From assembly GCA_947039515.1 (NCBI GenBank), contig CAMQYY010000005.1:1-55181 (forward strand): a stretch of DNA of 55,181 bases, in the 5' to 3' direction. The notes beneath the pieces were generated by a model, which saw nothing but the letters and a program-made list of their open reading frames with translations, was not told where the DNA came from and ran no database searches. This document shows, piece after piece, positions 47,440 through 55,181 of the stretch. The stretch's first letter is position 1; each line of letters begins with the position of its first letter. The stretch comes from an uncultured Ureaplasma sp. GTDB lineage: Bacteria > Bacillota_I > Bacilli_A > Mycoplasmatales > Mycoplasmoidaceae. Both the position numbers and the translations under genes were made by a program.

Positions 47440-47703
47440 TTAACAAGCACATTCAGTAGAACATTCTTCATTATTAGAACATTCACAAGAATCACAACAT
47501 TTAGAGTCATCATTGCATTCACAAGATTCATCACAACCATCTAAATATTCATTTTCAATAGCTAACATTTCTTGTTGATAATCAATTTTACTTTGAATTT
47601 TTCATTTAGTTAATAACATTTTATATGCTCATTTGATATTATCTTCGTTATCAGCAATTCCTAATTCTTTTATCAAGTCTTTTACATTATTTAATTTAAT
47701 CAT
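47440..47703 (-). CDS. small protein with a cysteine-rich C-terminus
   Basis: 87 residues. Residues 1-55 are helical and slightly reminiscent of a J-domain ('VKDLIKELGIADNEDNIKWA' then 'YKMLLTKWK'), without an HPD motif. Residues 57-87 contain ten Cys: CDESCEC, CCDSCEC, CSTECAC. The acid-Cys pattern suits metal binding or redox work like a metallothionein. Cys is rare elsewhere in the window. Two Trp are TGA-coded. It has its own terminator. Family unknown. Confidence 0.75.
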
Positions 47704-47800
47704 TTTTAATCCTTATTATGTATATATTTAGTATATGATAAATTAATAATAATACTAATTTAGTCTATTTATTTATATTTTTTATAAAAATAATTTATTT

Positions 47801-49630
47801 TTAATTAAACACATCTTTCTTATATTTTTCTAAAATTATATTTTTTCTAGCTAATAAAAAATCATTATAATTATTTTGATTTTTTTCTTTTTCAAAATTT
47901 TCAAAGGCAACTATAAGGTCATTATATTTTATTTCATCATTTATTTTAGCCCAAAGAGTAAGAGGTTCATTTTCAATAAATACTTTATCTAATTTATCTC
48001 TTTTATCATTATTTTTAACAGTTTTTAAAAGAGAAAAATTAGCAAAATTAGAAATATTTTTAATATTATTTTTTTCTAAAAGAGACCTTGGAATTAAATG
48101 ATCATTTTCAAAATTATTATTACTATTTTCAGAAACACTAATATTATCTCCATAAAGCATACTCATCAAAACACTTGATTTATCATTAAAATTTTTATGA
48201 TCATCTTTGCTTTCAAAATAAATATTTATTTTATTTTGAAATAAATCTAATTTAATTCTTTCATAATACTTATCTTCTGCCATTGCTTGATAAGCTTTTT
48301 TAGATGATGAACTTGAAAAAGTACCACTAAGCAAATCATAAATATAATATTGTTTTAGTGAATTAGCATTTTCTTTAATAAATTTTTTTCTATTAAAAGA
48401 ATCTTTTTCTTGAATTATTTTTTTAAATATTGAACCTAAGTAAGCAACAATATATGAACCCTTAGGCATTAAACGATATTCATCTTTTTTTGCATTTCCC
48501 TTGAAATCTTTGAAGAATCTAAAAATCTCATTATATATTTTTATAGATTCTTTCATATAGGAAATTATTCTATCTATATGTTCCATATCTGTTATATATT
48601 CACTTATTTTCTCACCTATTTCTTTATCTAAAAAAGATTTTTTTTCAATATTATTTTCAGTTTCTTCTAGATAAATTTTAATAATGTAAATTAAAGATGA
48701 AATATCAATTTGTTGATCTGATTTTTTTGAATTACCATCTATTCCTGTAAATTCTTTTGCTATATATGAATCTCAATTATCACCAATAGATTCTTGAAAA
48801 ATGTATCAAATAACATCATATGGAGTTAAATCATTATTTTCTTCATGATAAATATTAAGACAATCAAATGCAGGTACTAATGATTCTTTCATTTTTTCAA
48901 TTATTCTATCAGAATCTTCTATTTCCATTTTTTTCGATGATCACATAGATTTTCAAATGTCAGTATTAGTTAATTTTTTACCTTTTGTGTTTATTAATTC
49001 AAATAATTCTGAAGCTTCTTTTGTAGTACCTGTAAAAATAATTGTTTGAATTTGGTGATTCTCAATACCTAAATTTTCAACAGCAATTTCATAAATTCGT
49101 GAAGATATTGCCCCAACATCTCTATTATCTAATTGTCTCTTTTCAATTTCATCCCTGTTTTTATTTTTCAATTTATCAGCAAAATTAGTTGATTTAGAAA
49201 AATTTATATGACCTATTTCTTTTATTCAATCTGACTTTTTCAAAACATTCTTAAAAAAATCTATATATTTTTCATCTTGAAAATCTTCTGATATTTGAGG
49301 ATTATTTTCTTTATGTTTTTTAATACTAGTTTGAATAAAATTTAATAAATCTTCTTCTCTCATATTTTTAAAGATATTTTGATATATTTCAACTATTGTT
49401 GATGTTCTTTGTAACCCATCTAAAATATATTTCTGTCCATCCATTTCATGTAAAAATATAACTCCAAAAGGGAATCCATTTTTTATTGATTTTTGTAAAG
49501 CTTCTTTATCTTCTTTTTTTCAAACTAAAGTTCTTTGTATTTTTGGAACTCTTAATATTCCATTTTTATAGTCTGTAATTATTTTTTGAATTGTGGTTTC
49601 TTCATACTTGTATTTTATATTTTTATTCAT
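47801..49630 (-). CDS. GmrSD-like type IV restriction protein (DUF262 + HNH/DUF1524)
   Basis: 609 residues. N-terminal DUF262 (ParB-like nucleotide-hydrolysing domain): 'GILRVPKIQRTLVWKKEDK', 'YILDGLQRTSTIVEIY' (the usual DGQQR reads DGLQR), 'FELINTKGKKLTNTDI'. C-terminal HNH of the DUF1524 kind: 'FENDHLIPRSLL' followed by an Asn/Leu-rich 'ISNFANFSLLKTVKNNDKRDK'. Fused proteins of this class cut DNA carrying modified bases and protect against phage. It is alone on its strand between a Cys-rich gene and an MFS transporter. Start ATG 49628-49630. Confidence 0.85.
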
Positions 49631-49663
49631 AGTAAATTTATTGTCGCATAAAACTATTTAAAT

Positions 49664-51052
49664 TTATATTTTTCGATAATTTTGACTTCTATTTTCTTTT
49701 TTATAAAAAGATTCTTCTGATGAATCAGAACTTGATTTTTTGTTTAAATAATCATTATAAAAATAAATTAATCATAAAAAGACACTTAAACCAATAATTG
49801 TTGAATTTATAATCAAGCTATTATTGAAAAATTCTTGACTATTTTCTACAGCAAAACCTTTGATTCAACCAATAAAAAAACCTGAGACAGCAATACCTAT
49901 TGCTAAACATCCTTGATAAATTCCCATTGGTGTAATTTTCTTTGTATTATTAAAAATCATTGATAATGTTTTAGCTAATATTAAATTATATAAAAGACCA
50001 TAAGCAAAACCATTTAAGGCATGAATAGAAATATAACTAACAGGATCTAAAATAAAGATAACTGATATTGAATAAATTATTCAAACAAGTATTCCAATGC
50101 TGAAAATCTTAATAGTGCTCATTTTCTTGATTAAATAAGTTCCAACTAAAATTCCGCCAATTAGTTGTCCAATACTAAAAACAATTGAAATATATCCTTC
50201 ATAACTAGATACATCAACCCCATTAATTTTCCCGAGAGTTATAAGATTATTAGTAGCAACACCACCACTATTAGCAAATTTAATAAAGGTAATAACCATA
50301 CCTATTAATGCGATAAAAAGAAAATTTCTAGTTTCTTTTTTAGTATCAAAATAATCATCATTTTTTATAAATCCAAAAAAATTGTTTTTATTTTCTTTAA
50401 TGAAAAATCAAAAAACAAAAGCTATAAAAACTAGAACAATTCCAATCAATCACAAATATTTTAAAATATTTGGATCTCTATCTCCAACTTCATTAGTACT
50501 ACTTTGTGATATTAATGATTGAATTGGTGATGTTAAAAAATTAGCTAATAATGGTGGAATTGATAGTAAAGAAACATTTAAATAATTTTTATTCGGAGAA
50601 TATTGTTCTTTAAATAAAAGTTGAAAACTTCCAATACAACTTGCACCAATACCAACACCTATAGATTGAAGAACATTAGTAGTATCATTTGGATTAACTA
50701 AGATTGGAATATATAAAATAAATTGAGAAATAATAGCTAATAATAAAAATGCTTTTCGTTGTGTGAATCTAAAATTCATATAATCAGCAAAGGGTCTAAT
50801 AAAAATACCAATGATTCCATAGACACTTAAAACTAAGGCTAACATATTAATTTCACTACCAATAGCACTATCCATAGGATTAGCATATGGCCTTAACAAC
50901 ATTAAAGGCATTCAAAATATAGTATAGAAAATAAAAAGACTTTTAAATCCCCTTTGTTCTATTTTCAATTTGTATAAAAAAATACCTGAAAATATTCCAA
51001 TCAGAACAAAAAGAACTATATTAATTAGAATTTTTAACATTGCAGGTGTCAT
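49664..51052 (-). CDS. major facilitator superfamily transporter
   Basis: 462 residues, about twelve hydrophobic segments, with a central loop ('FWFFIKENKNNFFGFIKNDD') splitting two halves of six. 'GIIGIFIRPFADYMNFRFTQRK' (residues about 75-96) is the MFS loop 2-3 pattern with basic residues. Substrate unknown. In-frame TGA codons fall in membrane segments. Confidence 0.85.
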
Positions 51053-51180
51053 TATTCTTTATTATTCCTTAATTTCTAAATATTATTATCCATATTAAAT
51101 GGATAATAACCTCAATACTATTCTATAAATAAATTAGATAAAGAAATAAATTTTTAATTTAATTCACTTCTTTTCTTAGT

Positions 51181-51918
51181 TTAAGATGTTTTTTTAAAGC
51201 TCAATGGTCTTTCTTCTTTATTTATTATTCTCTTTATGTTTTCCTTATGTTTAATTAAAATAATTAAAAATCCGATAACTTGAAAAGCAAATAGTAAAGA
51301 TATTTGTTCAATACTTACAGTTGTTAATAAAATTAATTTTTCAATATCTGGTTCAAGTAAAAAACAATAATTTAATCCAGGAACAAATATTGTAAATAAA
51401 CTTAAAAAAGCAACTACTAGAACACTAAAAGAAACCATTTTAGTTTTTTTAACTATTAAAAGAGCTAAAATTAACAGAAATACAGCCATTATTGGAGAAA
51501 TTGTTCAAAGAGTACCACCAAAAGTACTAGCACCTTTACCTCCTTTAAATTTAAAAAATATTGGAAAACAATGACCAATAGTAGCAAATATACCACCTAG
51601 ATAAATTAAAACATATGGACTAAAGCTATTAGTTATATGTAAATCTAGAATAGAACCAAAAGCAAATTTAGCTATTAAGAAAGTAAAGATAGTAGATAAA
51701 AAACTTTTCATAACATCTAAAAACAAGATAATTGCAGCTGTTTTTTTACCATATATTCTAATTGAATTAGTTGCGCCAGCATTTTTTGATTCAAAATCTC
51801 GTGGGTCTTTTTTATAAAAAAGTTTTCCTACAATTATTGATCAATTTAAACTACCAAAAAAATAACCAAATAAAATAGCAAAAAGAATTATTATAGTTAG
51901 AGCACCAGTATATGTCAT
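51181..51918 (-). CDS. plsY: acyl-phosphate glycerol-3-phosphate acyltransferase
   Basis: 245 residues, multi-pass. It makes lysophosphatidic acid from acyl-phosphate, the first step in membrane lipid building in mollicutes. Signatures: 'GSLNWSIIVGK' (usual GSIP/N), 'RDFESKNAGATNSIR' (GSGNxGATN-like) and 'FKGGKGASTFGG' (KGGKG). These three loops form the PlsY active site. Longer than the usual ~200 residues because of an extra membrane segment near the C-terminus. Confidence 0.92.
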
Positions 51919-52127
51919 AATTAACTTTCATAATTAAGTAAATTATTTTAATAATTCAATTATCTTATAAGAAACTTAAAGTAATATTTTATTATTTTTT
52001 TTATATATAATAATATTTACTTATCTTAAAATATTAGTTGTTGTCTAAAGTTTGTTAAATTAATAAATAATTTAGAAAACTTATAATTTAAATAATCCAT
52101 TAAGTCGCAAACTAAAAAAGAGAAAAT

Positions 52128-54956
52128 ATGAATGATAAAATAATTATTAAAGGTGCTAGTGAAAATAATTTAAAAAATATTTCATTAGAAATTCCTAAGA
52201 ATAAATTAATAGTAATAACAGGTTTATCTGGTTCTGGTAAATCTTCTTTGGCTTTTGACACTATTTATGCTGAGGGTCAAAGAAGATACCTTCAATCACT
52301 TTCAACATATGCTAGACAATTTTTAAGTAAAAATGAAAAACCAAATGTTGAATCAATAGAAGGTTTAAGTCCATCAATAGCTATCGATCAAAAATCAACA
52401 GGACATAATCCACGTTCAACAGTTGGTACTATTACAGAAATTTATGATCACTTAAGAGTTTTATTTGCAAGAGTTGGTAAACCAATATGTCCAAAAGGTC
52501 ATGGTCCTATTAAAACTCAAACTTTAAAACAAATAGTTGATAATATTTTTCAACTTCCAGAAGATGAAAAAATAATTCTTTTATCTCCAATTTCTCTTTT
52601 TGAAAAAGGAAGTTTAGAAAATACCATTAATAACTTGAAAAAAGACGGATTTTTAAGAATTAGAATTAATGGTGAAATATTTTCACTTGATGAAGAAATT
52701 AATTTTAAAAATAGTGAAATAAAAAATATAGAAATTGTTATTGATAGAATTATATTAAATCATGACCAAGAAACAAGATCAAGACTTAATGATTCAGTAG
52801 AAATAGCTTTAAAAGAAGGAAAAGGAAAAGTTATTTTAAAGAAAGAAAATGATGAAATTTTATATAGCGAAAGTTTTTCATGTGAAAAATGTAATTTTAT
52901 TATTCCAGAACTTGAACCAAGATTATTTTCATTTAACTCTCCAATTGGTGCTTGTTTCCAATGTAAAGGATTAGGTTATACTATTGAACCATCTGTTGAT
53001 AAAATTATTCCTGATAAATCTCTTTCAATTATTGAAGGGGCTATTGATTTTTTTAAAAATGGTAATTCTATTTTAGGAATAGATTCACAAAAAACATTAG
53101 CATTAATGGAACACCATAATATTGATAAAAACAAGCCAATTAAAGATCTATCTAAATCAGAACTTGATTATATTCTTTATGGTACTGATGAAAAAATTAA
53201 TTTTACACTTCATTCATCTTCAGGTTCAAAATATGAAATAGTTCAAAGTATTGAAGGTGTTGTTAATCTAATAAAAAGAAGACATATGGAAACTAATTCT
53301 GATATTTCTCGTCAATATTATTCAAAATATATGACTGAAGCTAAATGTAATAAATGTCTTGGTAAGAAATTATCAAAAGAATCTTTAGCAGTTAAAATAG
53401 ATAATAAGGATATTATTGATTTAACAAATCATACTATTGATAGTTTAATTATTTTTTTAAATCAAATCAAATTATCAGAATCAGAAGAAGTAATTTCTAA
53501 GCCGCTTTTAAAAGAAATCTTAGAAAGACTAAATTTTTTAAATGATGTTGGATTAAATTATTTAACATTATCAAGAACATCAATGACATTAAGTGGTGGA
53601 GAATCTCAAAGAATCCGTCTAGCTACACAAATTGGCTCTCATTTAACAGGAGTTTTATATGTTCTAGATGAACCATCAATCGGTCTTCATCAAAAAGATA
53701 ATGATCGTTTAATAGAAACTTTGAAATATTTAAGAGATTTAGGAAATACTTTAATAGTTGTTGAACATGATGAAGAAACAATGATGAAAGCTGACTATTT
53801 AATTGATATTGGTCCTGGAGCTGGAAATAATGGTGGAGAAGTTACAGCTGCTGGAACTGTTCAAGAAGTTATCAATAATCCAAATTCTTTAACAGGTAAA
53901 TATCTTTCTGGAGAATTATTTATTCCAGTTCCTAAATCAAGAAGATCAGGTAATGGTAAAAGAATTGAATTAAAAGGCGCTAAAGGTAATAATCTTAAAA
54001 ATGTAGATTTATCAATTCCTTTAAATAAATTAATAGCAGTAACTGGTGTTAGTGGAAGTGGTAAAAGTTCATTAATATTAGATACTTTTGTAAAAGCTAT
54101 TCAAAAAAATAATTTTGATCCATTTGTAGAACCTCTTCCATATCATCATATATTAGGTTCTGAAAATATTGATAAAATTGTAATAGTTGATCAATCTCCT
54201 ATTGGGAGAACACCAAGATCAAATCCTGCAACATATGTTAGTGTTTTTGATGATATTAGAGATATATTTTCAGCAGTTCCAGAGGCAAGAGAAAAAGGTT
54301 ATACAAAAAGTAGATTCTCTTTCAATGTTAAAGGCGGGAGATGTGAGAATTGTCAAGGTGATGGAGTATTAAGAATTGCTATGCACTTTCTACCTGATGT
54401 TTTTATTCAATGTTCTGAATGCGAAGGTAAAAAATATAATGAAGAAACTTTACTAGTTAAATATAAAGGTAAATCTATTTTTGATATTTTAAGTATGTCA
54501 GTTGAAGAAGCTTTATTATTTTTTGAAAATATCCCATCAGTTTTTATGAAATTAAAATTAATGAATGATGTAGGTCTAGGTTATTTAAAACTTGGTTCTC
54601 AAGCAACAACTTTAAGTGGTGGTGAAGCTCAAAGAATTAAGTTATCTAAATTTTTACAAAAAAGACCAACTGGAAAAACTATTTATGTTCTAGATGAACC
54701 TACAACAGGTCTTCATACCGCTGATGTTGAAAAATTATTAAAAATTCTACAGAGAATTGTTAATAATGGTGACACGGTTCTTGTTGTTGAACACAATCTT
54801 GATTTAATTAAATGTGCTGACCATGTTATTGATGTAGGGCCAGGTGGCGGAATCAATGGTGGAGAAATAATAGCTACAGGAACGCCTGAACAAGTTATTA
54901 ATAATAAAAATTCAATAACAGCTAAATATTTGAAAGAAAAACTATTAAAAAAATAA
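52128..54956 (+). CDS. uvrA: excinuclease ABC subunit A
   Basis: 942 residues, full length. UvrA dimer with UvrB finds bulky DNA lesions for nucleotide excision repair. First ABC: '[15 protein letters not shown]' (32-46), '[15 protein letters not shown]', '[13 protein letters not shown]'; second: '[14 protein letters not shown]', '[15 protein letters not shown]', '[13 protein letters not shown]'. Both zinc-finger Cys pairs are seen (CEKCNF/CFQCKG, CENCQG/CSECEG). GAGAAA-type ribosome-binding site. uvrB is not in the window. Confidence 0.99.
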   Translation: MNDKIIIKGASENNLKNISLEIPKNKLIVITGLSGSGKSSLAFDTIYAEGQRRYLQSLSTYARQFLSKNEKPNVESIEGLSPSIAIDQKSTGHNPRSTVGTITEIYDHLRVLFARVGKPICPKGHGPIKTQTLKQIVDNIFQLPEDEKIILLSPISLFEKGSLENTINNLKKDGFLRIRINGEIFSLDEEINFKNSEIKNIEIVIDRIILNHDQETRSRLNDSVEIALKEGKGKVILKKENDEILYSESFSCEKCNFIIPELEPRLFSFNSPIGACFQCKGLGYTIEPSVDKIIPDKSLSIIEGAIDFFKNGNSILGIDSQKTLALMEHHNIDKNKPIKDLSKSELDYILYGTDEKINFTLHSSSGSKYEIVQSIEGVVNLIKRRHMETNSDISRQYYSKYMTEAKCNKCLGKKLSKESLAVKIDNKDIIDLTNHTIDSLIIFLNQIKLSESEEVISKPLLKEILERLNFLNDVGLNYLTLSRTSMTLSGGESQRIRLATQIGSHLTGVLYVLDEPSIGLHQKDNDRLIETLKYLRDLGNTLIVVEHDEETMMKADYLIDIGPGAGNNGGEVTAAGTVQEVINNPNSLTGKYLSGELFIPVPKSRRSGNGKRIELKGAKGNNLKNVDLSIPLNKLIAVTGVSGSGKSSLILDTFVKAIQKNNFDPFVEPLPYHHILGSENIDKIVIVDQSPIGRTPRSNPATYVSVFDDIRDIFSAVPEAREKGYTKSRFSFNVKGGRCENCQGDGVLRIAMHFLPDVFIQCSECEGKKYNEETLLVKYKGKSIFDILSMSVEEALLFFENIPSVFMKLKLMNDVGLGYLKLGSQATTLSGGEAQRIKLSKFLQKRPTGKTIYVLDEPTTGLHTADVEKLLKILQRIVNNGDTVLVVEHNLDLIKCADHVIDVGPGGGINGGEIIATGTPEQVINNKNSITAKYLKEKLLKK

Positions 54957-54960
54957 AAAA

Positions 54961-54980
54961 AACCTGAATTAATTCAGGTT
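54961..54980. terminator. bidirectional terminator after uvrA
   Basis: 20-bp perfect palindrome AACCTGAATTAATTCAGGTT flanked by A- and T-runs, between convergent genes. Confidence 0.9.
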
Positions 54981-55004
54981 TTTTTTATTTACTATAAAGA
55001 ATAA

Positions 55005-55181
55005 TTATCTATTCCCGCCGCCATTACTTCTTCTATTAAAGCTTTTTGGTGGACCTGATCTATCATCTCTTTTACGGAAGTCACCAGAACCAGATTGTCT
55101 GTTATCTCTTGAATATCCACCTTCTTTTTTACGGAAGTCACCAGAACCACCAGAAGATCTATCATCTCTTCTTTCAAAAGG
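55005..55181 (-). CDS. C-terminal tail of an RGG-like protein, probably a DEAD-box RNA helicase (5' part outside window)
   Basis: 58 residues visible, almost only Arg, Gly, Ser, Asp, Lys. Repeats around 'SGSGDFRK(R/K)' with 'DDRSG' and 'NRRSNGGGNR' at the end. Such Arg/Gly-rich tails are typical of DEAD-box RNA helicases and some ribosomal or RNA-binding proteins. The identification is inferred from composition alone. Confidence 0.5.
   Translation of the reverse strand, partial: PFERRDDRSSGGSGDFRKKEGGYSRDNRQSGSGDFRKRDDRSGPPKSFNRRSNGGGNR

Overview
This window looks like part of a mollicute chromosome (Mycoplasma/Ureaplasma/Malacoplasma type). Base composition is extremely AT-rich. Many clearly conserved genes (rel, hisS, aspS, gyrB, lgt, tilS, ABC-F) read through in-frame TGA codons where their families have Trp, so UGA encodes Trp and coding regions must be read with translation table 4. 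A 410-residue arginine deiminase, a BspA-like leucine-rich-repeat protein with tandem C-terminal repeats and the lack of cell-wall genes fit the group. A Malacoplasma (M. penetrans/M. iowae-like) relative is a guess, not a determination.

Layout. 1-11.1 kb is mostly housekeeping: the LRR repeat protein running off the left edge, apt, a fused SecDF, then rel, hisS and aspS on the other strand. 11.1-18.2 kb is a defence-like island: an HNH nuclease and a small ORF holding a 12-base poly-C tract on the minus strand, then a plus-strand operon of a GHKL (MORC-like) ATPase, a Z1-domain helicase-like ATPase and a DUF4420-like PD-(D/E)XK nuclease, then a PP-loop PAPS-reductase-like gene. 18.2-25.9 kb is a plastic zone of unknown duplicated genes (families called C, A and B here), decayed fragments of them, and repeated 3' ends of a DEDDh-exonuclease gene. 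26.0-26.5 kb holds five tRNA genes (Asn, Glu, Val, Thr, Leu in transcription order). 26.6-36.1 kb holds a deoxynucleoside kinase, two tandem GT14-like glycosyltransferases, a TDT-type transporter, membrane and LemA-like proteins, an rRNA methyltransferase, arcA, a YgjP-like metallopeptidase and two small proteins. 36.2-45.8 kb is galU-gyrA-gyrB-S4-dnaN facing left and pth-tilS-lgt facing right, with a candidate origin but no dnaA between them. 45.7-55.2 kb holds an ABC-F ATPase, a Cys-rich small protein, a GmrSD-like type IV restriction protein, an MFS transporter, plsY, uvrA and the RGG-like tail of a further gene.

How it may fit together. The strongest candidate for an under-described system is 11.15-18.12 kb. 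The MORC-like/Z1/DUF4420 combination is a known conserved neighbourhood of restriction-like systems. Here it has no visible DNA methyltransferase. It is paired with a divergent HNH nuclease and with a small ORF that seems switchable by slippage. Two matching palindromes sit at the same place relative to the -10 boxes of the HNH gene and of the small ORF, which suggests a shared regulator. Functions below come from family motifs visible in the translations; no database search was possible.
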